Shown: positions 8,156 through 18,558, counted from the stretch's first letter. The stretch is DNA of 64,000 nucleotides from Dysgonomonas sp. 25 (GCF_010501075.1 NZ_QVMN01000003.1:324292-388291), one strand, 5' to 3'. Notes: generated from the letters alone by a model not told the origin. Made by a program: numbers and translations.

Positions 8156-8914
8156 TTACCATGAAATACAAATATCAACGATCACGTCATTTCCTTTTTT
8201 CCATCTAAGCCAGCCTTCATGTCCCGATTTCTTATATTTGATATGAAGCCATTCATCTTCAAGTCTAACTTCTTGGTAATAGTCTTCGGGTTCATCACCT
8301 TCATCTTTACTTGTAAGGTCATCAACTACAGGAGCATCATCTGAAGGCGATTCCCGTAAAGGATTGTCTTCTGTCGGATCTATTGTGAATACAGACTGGA
8401 AGAAATTTTCCCATGTATAATACTTGATATTTCTATTTTTCCTAATATATTTCTTATCTGTTCCATTTATGGCTACTTCGTATGAATCAGCATTCGAGGC
8501 TGTACAAACAAAACAATACCATCCATAATCGATGCTGTTATATATTGGGATTATATTCTTGTCTTTCGGAGGATTATTGGCTCTGTCAATATTGTAATCA
8601 CAAAACAAGTTTTCGCATGCAGAGTCATTATAGATAACTATTCTCTCGAAAGAGACAGTTTCATGATTTTCATCTTCTATGTATGAACTGATATTAACCA
8701 AGCCAGTCCCTATAATGCCAATCGGATTAAAAAAAGCAAGGGTATTCTCCTCTGAAAAACTATCCTTATACACAATTTCCGACGGAATGCCAGCAGATTT
8801 TAAAGTCTCGTCAATAGCGGGCTGATCGGTTTCTGTTTTTGCTTTATTCTCACCAGTACAGGAGAAAAACAAAGAACAGAAAAAAAGAGAATATAAAATT
8901 AAATTGCGTATCAT
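8156..8914 (-). CDS. Lipoprotein of unknown function
   Basis: 252 aa with a type II signal peptide ending SLFFSC-T (Cys about residue 19), hence lipidated. The middle is hydrophilic with no recognised catalytic motif. An acidic linker (about 195-212) precedes a C-terminal segment with Trp-rich short strands (DEWLHIKY, GWLRWKKG), which looks like a small SH3-like barrel. It lies between queD and the DPP-IV gene on the same strand, but with gaps of about 20 bp on each side. Whether it is cotranscribed is unclear. Confidence 0.75.
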   Translation of the reverse strand: MIRNLILYSLFFCSLFFSCTGENKAKTETDQPAIDETLKSAGIPSEIVYKDSFSEENTLAFFNPIGIIGTGLVNISSYIEDENHETVSFERIVIYNDSACENLFCDYNIDRANNPPKDKNIIPIYNSIDYGWYCFVCTASNADSYEVAINGTDKKYIRKNRNIKYYTWENFFQSVFTIDPTEDNPLRESPSDDAPVVDDLTSKDEGDEPEDYYQEVRLEDEWLHIKYKKSGHEGWLRWKKGNDVIVDICISW

Positions 8915-8934
8915 TGAATGAGATAAATGGCATT

Positions 8935-11097
8935 TTACTTTAAATGATCTTCAAAATAGCGTGTAATATGCTCGTGTAGATGCACACGGTCGCGCCCCAT
9001 CATATTGTGTCCCTGTCCCGGATAAACGAAGAAATCGGGATGAGTGCCTTTCTGGATAGACGACTTGATAAACATAAAACTTTGCTGCATAACCACCGTC
9101 GGATCTTCGTCGCCATGAATGAGTAGCAATCGTCCCTGCAAATCGCCGGCACGGTCTATCATACTTGTTTCAGCATAACCTTCGGGGTTCTCTTTCGGCG
9201 TGTCCATATAGCGTTCGCCATACATCACCTCGTAATATTTCCAGTCGGTAACAGGACCGCCGGCTACACCCACTTTAAACACTTCGGGGTGGCGAAGCAT
9301 CAGGTTGAGTGTCATAAATCCGCCGTAGCTCCAGCCGTGGACACCGATGCGATCGGCATCGACATACGAGAGTGATTTCAGAAACTCGACACCTTTCATC
9401 TGGTCTTTGGTTTCTTCTATGCCGAGGTTGCGGAAGGTCGCTTGCTCGAAGTCTGCTCCGCGGTTATTGGTACCCCTGTTATCCATCGTGAAAACGACAT
9501 AGCCTTTTTCGGCCATGTAAATATCCCATCCGCGCGTTTGCGCCATCCACGAATTGTCTACCAGCTGCGAATGCGGCCCTCCGTATACATAGACGATTGT
9601 CGGGTATTTCTTGTTAGCGTCGAAATTCAACGGTTTCACTATGCGGTAGTATAAATCGCTTGTTCCATCAGCCGCTTTCATCGAGCCGAGTGTGATTTCG
9701 GGGAGCTCCACTTTTTCGTACGGGTTTTTAGCTTCGTGGAAAATATGTGTTTTATCCGAACGAGTATCGGTTATGGCAACCTTGCCCGGATTGTATTGCG
9801 ATGTATACCAGTCGAAAGCATATCTGCCCGATGCACTCAATGCAGCATGGTGTACACCTTCCTCTTTCGTCAGTTTAGTGCGTTTACCCGATTTCAAGTT
9901 TACTTTATATAGATGTTGTTCGATTGGCGACGGTTCGTTTGATATATAGAACAAGTTGTCTCCTTTGGTGTCGAATCCCAGCACCGAAAGCACTTCCCAT
10001 GCTCCCGAAGTTAGCTGTTTCAGCATATTGCCATCCGTATCGTAGACGTAGAGATGGTTATACCCGTCGCGACGGCTTTGCCAGATAAACGTTTCGGACT
10101 TTCCTTTGACAAACAATGGTGGCTGCTGTGGTTCTACGTATTTAGGATGCGTTTCTGTGAAAAGCGTTTTATGTAGTTTGCCCGAAATAACATCGTAGCT
10201 TTTCAGTACGCAGGTGTCTTGCCCGCGGTTTACTTCTGCAATATAAATCAGCTTCTCGTCGGGACTCCAGGCAATATTAGTCAGGTATTTCTCTTTCGGA
10301 GTACCTGTCTTCAGATAAGTAGTCTGCAAAGTCGCAGGACTATATATTCCCACTGTCACATGGTGGCTCTTCATACCGGCCATCGGATATTTTTCGTTTT
10401 TCAGCGTCGCTATACGTGTCGAAACATCCACTAATGGATAATCGGTTACCATCGTTTCATCCATCCGGTAGAAAGCCAACAGGCTTCCTTTGGGTGACCA
10501 GAACGTTCCTGTATTGATGCCAAATTCGTTGCGGTGGACGGCACGCCCCGAAACGATTCCTTTATCTTTTTCATCGGTGATGGTGTATTCTTTTCCCGTT
10601 GCATCCTGCATGTACAGGTTATTTTCTTTGTTGTAGGAAACATAGGTATGCGTCGGCGAGAAGTCATAATTCTCAAGAACCCGGCTGACTTCGTAGGTCG
10701 CGCGGATTGCTTTCGTTTCTACATTGTAGATGTATGTTTTGTTATATGTCCTGACCAGTAAATCGTTCGATTCGGGACTTAGCCACATCGTGTACAGAAG
10801 GTTTTGTACGCGTTCGCGCCCTTCGAGTCCCATGTCGGCATTCAATTGTTCCAGTGTGAGGTACGGTTTCGCTTTTTCGCTTTCCTTTTTCGGGGCGATA
10901 TACATCGTGTCACCTTTCACATAAGTCAGCTCCTCGCCGTGCCATGCTAATCCGCGTGGTGTGACGGGACGGTATTTGGCAAAATTCTTTCCGCCCGGTA
11001 TCAGGTCTTCGAGCGTAAGGGGTATATCTTGACTTTGTATCGTCATCGGGAATAATATTATTGTTGATAGGATAATAAATGTTTTGATTAATTTCAT
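8935..11097 (-). CDS. Dipeptidyl peptidase IV-type serine peptidase (S9B)
   Basis: A 720-aa secreted peptidase that removes N-terminal X-Pro or X-Ala dipeptides, important for protein-fermenting Bacteroidales. A signal peptide (MKLIKTFIILSTIIL to SQ) is followed by a beta-propeller (about 40-460) and an alpha/beta-hydrolase domain. The nucleophile is in GWSYGG near residue 589, the Asp in HGDEDP near 664 and the His in GQGHNM near 697. Two glutamates of the S9B substrate site could lie in the propeller (a DERE-like stretch is not obvious). It is divergent from rplS. Confidence 0.93.
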   Translation of the reverse strand: MKLIKTFIILSTIILFPMTIQSQDIPLTLEDLIPGGKNFAKYRPVTPRGLAWHGEELTYVKGDTMYIAPKKESEKAKPYLTLEQLNADMGLEGRERVQNLLYTMWLSPESNDLLVRTYNKTYIYNVETKAIRATYEVSRVLENYDFSPTHTYVSYNKENNLYMQDATGKEYTITDEKDKGIVSGRAVHRNEFGINTGTFWSPKGSLLAFYRMDETMVTDYPLVDVSTRIATLKNEKYPMAGMKSHHVTVGIYSPATLQTTYLKTGTPKEKYLTNIAWSPDEKLIYIAEVNRGQDTCVLKSYDVISGKLHKTLFTETHPKYVEPQQPPLFVKGKSETFIWQSRRDGYNHLYVYDTDGNMLKQLTSGAWEVLSVLGFDTKGDNLFYISNEPSPIEQHLYKVNLKSGKRTKLTKEEGVHHAALSASGRYAFDWYTSQYNPGKVAITDTRSDKTHIFHEAKNPYEKVELPEITLGSMKAADGTSDLYYRIVKPLNFDANKKYPTIVYVYGGPHSQLVDNSWMAQTRGWDIYMAEKGYVVFTMDNRGTNNRGADFEQATFRNLGIEETKDQMKGVEFLKSLSYVDADRIGVHGWSYGGFMTLNLMLRHPEVFKVGVAGGPVTDWKYYEVMYGERYMDTPKENPEGYAETSMIDRAGDLQGRLLLIHGDEDPTVVMQQSFMFIKSSIQKGTHPDFFVYPGQGHNMMGRDRVHLHEHITRYFEDHLK

Positions 11098-11193
11098 CTT
11101 TACAAATCTTATTTATTTTCGATAATACAAAACACAAAGATAATGAATTTCGTTTCGACTGCTAACCTATAGATAAAATATCGGAGACGAAGA

Positions 11194-11224
11194 CTTGTTT
11201 ATTACGAAATATTTGTTATTTTTG
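11194..11224 (+). promoter_or_regulatory. rplS promoter
   Basis: CTTG (11194-11197), 19-bp spacer, TATTTTTG (11217-11224). The -7 box is perfect, the -33 box has one mismatch and the spacing is the consensus spacing. The predicted start near 11231 coincides with the foot of the leader stem at 11233. Confidence 0.7.
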
Positions 11225-11232
11225 CATCCGCT

Positions 11233-11274
11233 TTACGTAATCTCTGACGGGAAAGTCCCGTGAATATTGCGTAA
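11233..11274 (+). promoter_or_regulatory. Structured 5' leader of rplS
   Basis: An outer 9-bp stem, TTACGTAAT (11233-11241) with ATTGCGTAA (11266-11274) including one G-U pair, encloses a perfect 6-bp inner stem, ACGGGA (11247-11252) with TCCCGT (11256-11261). The internal loop between the two stems is asymmetric. There is no T-run, so it is not a terminator. It begins at the predicted transcript start and ends 24 bp before the rplS ATG, which suits an autoregulatory ribosomal-protein leader. No named Rfam family was matched by eye. Confidence 0.55.
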
Positions 11275-11298
11275 TTACTATTTAAAAGAAATAAGATC

Positions 11299-11667
11299 AT
11301 GGATTTTATAAAAGTTGCAGAAGAAGCATTTTTGACAGGCAAAGAAAACCAACACCCGACATTCAAGAGCGGTGATACGGTTACTGTCGCTTATCGAATC
11401 AAAGAAGGTAACAAAGAACGTGTACAGCAATATCGCGGTGTTGTTATCAAAATCGGCGGACACGGAAACAAGAAACGTTTCACCGTGCGTAAAATGTCAG
11501 ACAATATCGGTGTAGAGAGAATCTTCCCGCTTGAGTCTCCGTTTATCGACAGCATCGTAGTGAACAAAGTCGGTAAAGTACGTCGCGCTAAATTGTACTA
11601 CTTGCGTGCCCTTACAGGTAAGAAAGCTCGTATCAAAGAGAAAAGAGTGGTTACGAAGAAAGACTAA
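11299..11667 (+). CDS. rplS: Large ribosomal subunit protein bL19
   Basis: A structural protein at the 30S-50S interface of the ribosome. It is 122 aa, normal for the family. The conserved elements are present: F[15 protein letters not shown] near 24-40, [10 protein letters not shown] near 46-55, FTVRKMS near 66-72, [10 protein letters not shown] near 77-86 and the basic RRAKLYYLR near 99-107. It is transcribed alone from a strong promoter, with a structured leader before it and a strong intrinsic terminator behind it. Autoregulation through the leader is an inference. Confidence 0.97.
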   Translation: MDFIKVAEEAFLTGKENQHPTFKSGDTVTVAYRIKEGNKERVQQYRGVVIKIGGHGNKKRFTVRKMSDNIGVERIFPLESPFIDSIVVNKVGKVRRAKLYYLRALTGKKARIKEKRVVTKKD

Positions 11668-11694
11668 CTTCTTCCTGCAAAGACGAAGATACAG

Positions 11695-11726
11695 AAAGCC
11701 CGTTCATCAGAACGGGCTTTTTTTTA
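11695..11726 (+). terminator. Intrinsic terminator of rplS
   Basis: AGCCCGTTC (11697-11705) pairs perfectly with GAACGGGCT (11710-11718), loop ATCA, followed by eight or more Ts. Confidence 0.9.
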
Positions 11727-11847
11727 TTTTTGCTACTTTTGTTTCAATAAAATTGCGAAATGTAATTCAAATTGTTACATTTGTTTTATTTTGTCTTTTT
11801 ATTGAAAAGGAAGACGTGTTTTTATTACCTTATTAATGATAATTGCC

Positions 11848-12378
11848 ATGAAAAAGAAAGTATTTTTAATTTTCCTATTTACTTTGTCCCTTCTTTATGG
11901 ATGTAACTCTCAAAAGAGTACTGTAGCAAAGGGAGAGTCCGAGGCTTCTGATGAATTACTGTATAAGCAGGCTCTATTCGCATTAGAACAAAAAGATTTC
12001 GTTGTGGATATTAATAGGATGGGGGACTTTACTCATAAATTGAGTCGTTACAGAACGAATGAATTTTATGCAGGATCCTTCTTCTTGAAAAAGGATGATC
12101 AATATATAAAGTTTTCAGTCGATTATAATACAAACTCTGAGAGAGGGAATGATAATTTTTATTTCGAAGGACATGTTACTGAATTCAATAAAGAGTTAGA
12201 TAAAAAAGGAAATACGAAAATTAAAATGAAGATAAAGCATGTAGACAAAGCAAACAGTGACATTACTCTTGAGTTTACGCTTTATGAAGACACAAATTAT
12301 TGCACAGGGAAGATATATAATCTTGCATCCATAGCATCTAGCTTTTCGGGTTATCTTTCACCGAGAGATAAAGCATAA
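11848..12378 (+). CDS. Small lipoprotein of unknown function
   Basis: 176 aa from the ATG at 11848 (MKKKVFLIFLF). An in-frame start 12 bp upstream only adds MIIA. The signal peptide ends SLLYGC, a lipobox with Cys about residue 19. The mature part begins with a charged, Ser-rich linker. It then reads as an alternating beta protein of the DUF4251-like kind: 'QALFALEQKDFVVD' split here as QALFALEQ and KDFVVD, a GDFTHKLS segment, a hydrophobic FYAGSFFLKK strand and a final FSGYLSPRDK motif. DUF4251 is a tentative match from memory. Its role is unknown. Confidence 0.75.
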   Translation: MKKKVFLIFLFTLSLLYGCNSQKSTVAKGESEASDELLYKQALFALEQKDFVVDINRMGDFTHKLSRYRTNEFYAGSFFLKKDDQYIKFSVDYNTNSERGNDNFYFEGHVTEFNKELDKKGNTKIKMKIKHVDKANSDITLEFTLYEDTNYCTGKIYNLASIASSFSGYLSPRDKA

Positions 12379-12405
12379 GTTAGTTTTGATCTTATAGATA
12401 CAAAC

Positions 12406-12433
12406 AAAGCCCTTCGATACCGAAGGGCTTTTG
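12406..12433. terminator. Bidirectional terminator between lipoprotein gene and eno
   Basis: AAAGCCCTTCG (12406-12416) pairs with CGAAGGGCTTT (12421-12431). T-rich flanks on both sides suit the two convergent genes. Confidence 0.85.
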
Positions 12434-12455
12434 CTATATAAGGGATATTACCTTC

Positions 12456-13754
<1,299 letters not shown>

Positions 13755-14097
13755 TTATTGTTTTATGAATAAATGAATATATAGTTGTTTTCGTTTTTTG
13801 TCAATTTCAGGCGGAACAAAAGTAGTTTATTTTTCTCACCTGAAAAAGACTAATTGCATGAAAATTACGGCAATCGATTATTTTTTATGTTCTTTTACCT
13901 TTCCCCGTTTTGGGGGTGTGGAAAATGTAAACAATCGGGTCGCTTTTTTGTATTAGACCTGTTATTCCTGTTAAGTGTATTTACGCTTGTTAATGAGTGA
14001 CTTAAATGTCAAAAGAAACTTTACAATACATATTTTTTTATGAAATGTATTTTTCTTTTTTCAGCACAGGGCACTTCTTTACAGGACTAATATAGCA

Positions 14098-14176
14098 GTC
14101 AAGTTTTGTCAAAAACCTACATCGTTGATAGTCAGTCGAATTTTAGTTAAAACTTGACACACTTGACATATTTGAC
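14098..14176. repeat. TTGAC/GTCAA array with 10-bp inverted repeat
   Basis: GTCAAGTTTT (14098-14107) is perfectly inverted at 14149-14158 (AAAACTTGAC). TTGAC recurs with a 9-bp period at 14154, 14163 and 14172, and GTCAA recurs at 14108. It looks like a multi-site protein-binding region or a decayed repeat. Confidence 0.6.
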
Positions 14177-14260
14177 GCGATACAGCGTTTTTTGTCTTGT
14201 CATTTTTTTTATTAGGCTCAAAGATTCTACACGAAGGGCACAAAGTAAAAGAACGGTTTT

Positions 14261-14290
14261 GTCATGCTGAGCGGATGCGAGGCATCCCGA
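14261..14290 (+). repeat. GTCATnCnGAG palindromic repeat
   Basis: GTCATGCTGAGCGGATGCGAGGCATC-type element with imperfect inverted symmetry. Related copies are at 16575, 22255 (reverse), 26301, 29052 and 29259. It resembles the REP-like repeats common in intergenic DNA of this phylum. Confidence 0.65.
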
Positions 14291-14464
14291 CCCGACTACA
14301 AACAGCACAAAACGTAACGAGATCCCTCACTATGTATCGCGATGACGCAAGCGCCACGGAGTAAAAGAACGCAGGGAAACAGTCCTCGCGGACTGCTTCC
14401 CTGTATAGATAAATTTCTTGTAACTCGTAACTTGTAACTGCCTGAAGGGCGAAGTAACTGATTG

Positions 14465-16375
14465 TTAATCTTTCTTGCAGCGCACGGAAGCAAACTGATC
14501 GTAATCCAATAAGGTGCGCTTAACCGTCGTCTGGGAAAGCATCCCGAAATCCCGAATCCAACCCGCGGGCATGGTGGTTGGTATAGGATAGCTGCTGTGA
14601 CCGACAGGACTCGCAGTCCAATAATAAGTCCTTGCGGGATTATAAACATTAATGTTAAAACCTCCTTTCTGCGTGGAGGAGATATTGTTGGATGTGCCGA
14701 TAAATTTATCGATGAGTATAGAAGACAGTATTCTTCCGTCCGCTTGAAGAAGACTCATGTAAATGGGGCAACTCTCTCGCATCCCCAAGCCGTGAGTAGT
14801 ACCACGATAGCCCATCTGCCCCACCGTGATGGTGGCGTTGGCATTGGCAGTGCTGCTATATTGGCTGGTGCGGGTGCTTATTTCCTGTTCCAGGTATGTC
14901 CATTCGCGATCGCTGGGTAGGTGCCATCCATTAGGACAAATGCCTTGAGTTTTGGCGGGAGTTCCACCTTGTCCTTCGCCCTCGCCGGTGGCAGAACCAC
15001 CATTGGCTTTTCCATAAGTGGCAGCCGCCCAATTATACGTCAGTCCTAACTGCTTGTTTGTGTTATAGAGCGAATCCGGGGTTATCAAGGCTCTTTCGGC
15101 AGGGTAGTAGTAATTTGCGCTGTACCTACTATTTCCATTGCTGGCAGTGAGTAGATAGCCGTCGGCAAATTTGGTTGCAGCCAGATTGACTATCATCCAT
15201 CGCCCCGCAGTACCAAAATCACTCGATATAAACAAATTGGCGTCTTGGTCGCGGTGGAGTTGGTAGCCATTTTTGATAGCGGACGAACCGGCGTCGGCGT
15301 CGGTCACTGCTGCTATTTCGGCAGGGGTAAATCCTGCCCGTTCGGCCCATTGCTCGAGGGTGGGTTCGTTGTAGCAGCTGATGAGTGAAACAGTGATGTC
15401 AGCGAAGCGCTTTACTGTAGCAGTATCTCTGATTGTGATTTCGGCTGTGCTATATTTTTCGGCCATCATCTTTGGGCTATAGCTGATGCTGCTGGCGGGA
15501 TCGACAGTGCCATCCTTTTTGTCTGTCCCTCCCGTTGTCGGAGTCGTTTTTCCACCGACCAAAATGCCCTTGCTGTCTTTTACCGTAGTCCTCCATGCAG
15601 CATTGCTTTGCACATCGAATGCGTAGTTTTTCGCAGGGTTGAAGAGTAACACTTTGGCAGAAGCAAACAGGCCTCCTCCTATACTTAGAGCATAGTTGGT
15701 TTGGTTGAGGGTGGCCGTTTTTGTCCCACCGCATTCGGTGTCGGTAAAGGTCAATACACTTTCGTAGCTCTGCCACGGACTGGTAGGTACGGGTGTAGCC
15801 ATAGCCGCAGGTGTGATGTTCATGCTGTATGGCGATGCGCCCACGGTTCCGGCAGCACTGGAAGGGGAGGTTAGTGTAATCTCTGTAGGCAGGCTTCCTG
15901 CGCTTTTTGCCCAGGTAGGATTAGATGCCCCTGTCCAGGAGACTTTCAGTGGCTGTGGCCCTAATGTCCGGGCATCGTGGCCGCTGGGCAGATCGAGATA
16001 GTCGCGGTTGAAGTTGATGCCACCGAGCGAGACCTTGCTTAGTATGGTCCATTCCGTTCCATCCCAGACGTATATTCCTGTCCCTTTCAATGTGCATCTG
16101 TTGTTGTGAAATACCATCAACCCAATGTGATTAGCATCTTCGCTGGACGCGTACCCGTTTGGGAGCATCGGGTACAACTTGTCGTTGTCCGTCAGCGCCA
16201 CCTTGGGCAACATAAGCCCTTTGGTGGACATGCCGTCCGGTAGCATTTTCAAGTCGAGTAGCGTGCCCGCATTGGGTGTTTCACCGCTCCCGATAGTTAC
16301 TTGTGTGTACGCATTGCTTGCTGCAAAGAATAAGGCTAATATGATAATAGCCAGTGTCAAGATTGTTCTTTTCAT
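14465..16375 (-). CDS. FISUMP-domain surface/secreted protein 1
   Basis: 636 aa from the ATG at 16375, which gives a signal peptide (MKRTILTLAIIILAL to YTQ); the longer open frame only reads through leader DNA. The conserved N-terminal module (QVTIGSGETPN, LLDLK, STKGLMLPKV, GIYVWDGTEW) covers residues 25-115. The middle, rich in Thr/Ser and beta strands, is about 120-360. The C-terminal FISUMP domain (TIGR02145-like) has YNWAAA, CPNGWHLPSDREW, YYWTAS and the final SVRCKKD. FISUMP proteins are expanded cell-surface paralogues of unknown ligand. Its signal-peptide DNA is almost identical to that of the gene at 27598-28968, and it lies under repeat leader 1. Confidence 0.85.
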   Translation of the reverse strand: MKRTILTLAIIILALFFAASNAYTQVTIGSGETPNAGTLLDLKMLPDGMSTKGLMLPKVALTDNDKLYPMLPNGYASSEDANHIGLMVFHNNRCTLKGTGIYVWDGTEWTILSKVSLGGINFNRDYLDLPSGHDARTLGPQPLKVSWTGASNPTWAKSAGSLPTEITLTSPSSAAGTVGASPYSMNITPAAMATPVPTSPWQSYESVLTFTDTECGGTKTATLNQTNYALSIGGGLFASAKVLLFNPAKNYAFDVQSNAAWRTTVKDSKGILVGGKTTPTTGGTDKKDGTVDPASSISYSPKMMAEKYSTAEITIRDTATVKRFADITVSLISCYNEPTLEQWAERAGFTPAEIAAVTDADAGSSAIKNGYQLHRDQDANLFISSDFGTAGRWMIVNLAATKFADGYLLTASNGNSRYSANYYYPAERALITPDSLYNTNKQLGLTYNWAAATYGKANGGSATGEGEGQGGTPAKTQGICPNGWHLPSDREWTYLEQEISTRTSQYSSTANANATITVGQMGYRGTTHGLGMRESCPIYMSLLQADGRILSSILIDKFIGTSNNISSTQKGGFNINVYNPARTYYWTASPVGHSSYPIPTTMPAGWIRDFGMLSQTTVKRTLLDYDQFASVRCKKD

Positions 16376-16574
16376 GTTATAAAAGAATAAGCCACCTCCC
16401 CCTGCCCCCTCCACAAGAGGGGGCAACAGAAAAAGATGATGTGAATAAATAGTTTGATTGAGCCCCTCCAAACCTCCCCGTGGAAGAGGCTAAGGGAAGG
16501 ATATATTTTCGTTTTTTGTTGAATGGTGGAGCAAACCCATTTCCCCCTCTGGGGGATAAAGGGGGCTGGCTATT

Positions 16575-16602
16575 GTCATCCCGAGTGGATACGAGGGAGC
16601 TC
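16575..16602 (+). repeat. GTCATCCCGAG repeat in leader 1
   Basis: Nearly identical to the copy at 29052-29079 in leader 3: both read GTCATCCCGAG, TGGATACGAG and GGAGCTC. Confidence 0.65.
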
Positions 16603-16614
16603 TTGCCAACTTGC

Positions 16615-16679
16615 GTGTAGGGGGCAATAAACATTGCCCCGTGTATGTCGGATATCGCGGGCGAATATTTATTCGCCCC

Positions 16680-16684
<5 letters not shown>
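16615..16684. repeat. Two-hairpin palindromic element, copy 1
   Basis: Outer arms TGTAGGGG (16616-16623) and CCCCTACA (16676-16683) enclose hairpin GGGGCAAT/ATTGCCCC (16621-16628, 16633-16640) and hairpin GGGCGAAT/ATTCGCCC (16659-16666, 16671-16678). It has the same architecture as the elements at 22178, 29299 and 42090, but different, still perfectly paired, arms. Confidence 0.75.
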
Positions 16685-17059
<375 letters not shown>

Positions 17060-17223
17060 TTGTTGTATATCATATTAAAATACAATATATTATATATAAA
17101 ATATAGTCCTGTTTTATCGGCTGTTTTCATGTTTATTTGTATGCTGTCTGAAATACAAAGGAAGCAAAAATACTCGAAACGGCAATGGAAACCTCCTCTT
17201 TTTTAATAAAAAGAGCCTGATAA

Positions 17224-17973
17224 CTAAATAATACCCATCAGGTCGCCGTTCTCGTCGAAGCAGGCCATTTCTTCCATTTCGAATCTGAACAAATTACCAT
17301 TTCCAAGCAATGTTTCCAGGCGTTTCCAGTCTTCTTCGGGGATACGTTCGATTTCCTTTCCTATTTCTTCTTTGCAGCCGGTGCCCCATGCTAATGGCCG
17401 CAAATCGTAACTGGTATAATAATTCTCGTCCAGCTCTCCAAACATGATGCTGCAAGGCACACGTTCGCCTATTTCATGGCTGTGCAATGGCAGGTTCTTT
17501 ATTTGCATGCGTTTGCACCCGTAATGTTTGGGCGAACCTTTGTCGGCCGCCGTGTTGATTATTACGGCAATTTCGAGCGGTTGAACATTGATGACGATAC
17601 CCGGTGCCAGATAGCCGGCTTTGTAGGCCATCCCCGATTGCAATTTTCTCAAAATGTAATAAACGAAAAACAATCCGGATGCAACGATTGTTACAATAGC
17701 TCCCCAAAACCAATTCTCGGTAATGAACATTTCTATTGCAATAAATAATAAAATCAATGTCGTGATCAAGGACAAGTAAGCACGCCTCGATACATATTTA
17801 TGATAATGATCGTGCCGCCTAATCAAATGCCTGTCAATCGTTATTTGAGGATTCATCCATCCATGGCAGGACGGGATTCCCTCATTTTGAGCCTTTTCGG
17901 TCAAATTCTCCATATCTCCTATAACATTATTACACCAAACAAAAGGGGGGAGATTCATCTTGTTGAGTCTCAA
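17224..17973 (-). CDS. Two-helix membrane protein of unknown function
   Basis: 249 aa. Two hydrophobic helices lie back to back (about 67-85 and 90-110, each with an aromatic-rich stretch such as LITTLILLFIAI). They are preceded by a His/Arg-rich cytoplasmic segment (RRHDHYHKYVSRR) and followed by a beta-rich soluble domain to the end. The true start may be the internal ATG giving MENLTEKAQ (residue 21). A good promoter, TTTG (18132-18135), 18-bp spacer, TATCTTTG (18106-18113), reads toward it. I do not recognise the family. No neighbour gives a functional hint. Confidence 0.75.
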   Translation of the reverse strand: MRLNKMNLPPFVWCNNVIGDMENLTEKAQNEGIPSCHGWMNPQITIDRHLIRRHDHYHKYVSRRAYLSLITTLILLFIAIEMFITENWFWGAIVTIVASGLFFVYYILRKLQSGMAYKAGYLAPGIVINVQPLEIAVIINTAADKGSPKHYGCKRMQIKNLPLHSHEIGERVPCSIMFGELDENYYTSYDLRPLAWGTGCKEEIGKEIERIPEEDWKRLETLLGNGNLFRFEMEEMACFDENGDLMGII

Positions 17974-18105
17974 TTCCGCCCTCCAATAAACTTTCTTTTC
18001 ATGAAGAAATAATCCATTAACGAATCAAATATTTGCTTAATCAATGATTATTTCCTTTGGATCATACAGCCTTCATCTGATAATTTTTAATTTCCTTTAA
18101 CATGA

Positions 18106-18135
18106 CAAAGATAATAATTTTGTTTTTCTTGCAAA
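18106..18135 (-). promoter_or_regulatory. Promoter of the 17224-17973 gene
   Basis: On the minus strand TTTG (18132-18135), an 18-bp spacer and TATCTTTG (18106-18113). Both boxes match consensus. Confidence 0.65.
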
Positions 18136-18208
18136 GAAAATCTTATTTAATTCTGTTGAAATGCTAAAATCAAGATTCCGTGTACTATATGTGGGCCTGA
18201 TTCAATCA

Positions 18209-18313
18209 TCCGGGCAATTACATATTCATACACCTGCGCATACTTTTGCTAGCCTTTCGCGGATTCGAGATTGGGGTGAGCCGGCGTAAATAAACCTTGC
18301 AGGATTGCCCGGA
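18209..18313. repeat. Long inverted repeat, possible structured RNA
   Basis: TCCGGGCAAT (18209-18218) and ATTGCCCGGA (18304-18313) are perfect 10-bp inverted arms. Inside them CCTGC (18232-18236) can pair with GCAGG (18299-18303). The 70-bp interior is G+C-richer than the flanks and holds no start or terminator. Together with the promoter above, this accounts for the gene-free stretch 17974-18405. Confidence 0.5.
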
Positions 18314-18405
18314 ATTTTAAAATATTTGTTAAATGAACTTTTTTTTTCAGATTTTGTTATTACCTTTACATCAATGCGGAATATAGGATATAAAAACAAT
18401 ATGTC

Positions 18406-18525
18406 ATGACAAAGAAAGTACTTGCAATAACTCTTGTAGCAGCGATTAGTAGTGTGGCTGTTTATGCCTATATGCAGACAAAAAAAAAAGCAAAAAGAAA
18501 AGACTTGCCAATGAGATTCATGTAA
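18406..18525 (+). CDS. 39-residue single-helix membrane protein
   Basis: ATG at 18406 to TAA at 18525. The peptide starts MTKKVLAITLVAAIS, has one hydrophobic helix of about 18 residues (VLAITLVAAI to VAVYAY) and a very basic tail (QTKKKAKRK). Basic residues on both sides of one helix fit a small inner-membrane protein. It lies convergent to the following gene in a region otherwise without coding potential, with an AT-rich upstream stretch but no textbook promoter spacing. It could be a chance ORF. The helix plus basic tail and the compact fit make me favour a real small gene. Confidence 0.45.
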   Translation: MTKKVLAITLVAAISSVAVYAYMQTKKKAKRKDLPMRFM

Positions 18526-18558
18526 GGCGTCGTCGTATAGCAAGCAGGCGGCTGCCCC

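Larger units (their letters stand above)
13776..14464. other. Gene-free region between eno and the first FISUMP gene
   Basis: No credible CDS. It holds the eno -7 box (13817-13824), an AT-rich stem AATACAT/ATGTATT (14025-14031, 14045-14051) followed by a T-run, a cluster of TTGAC motifs (14098-14176), a GTCATGCTGAGC palindromic repeat (14261-14290) and a short GTAACTTGTAAC/GAAGGGC repeat (about 14407-14460) of the same kind as in the FISUMP leaders. Confidence 0.7.

Noticed and set aside
14100-14176. TTGAC array as a CRISPR or iteron origin
   Set aside because: The units are only 5 bp with 4-bp gaps. There are no CRISPR-length repeats or spacers, no cas genes and no replication initiator gene nearby.
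18226-18543. 105-codon minus-strand frame opposite the 39-residue gene
   Set aside because: It has no initiation context, and its C-terminal part is read from the inverted-repeat element. Composition does not look like a real protein.
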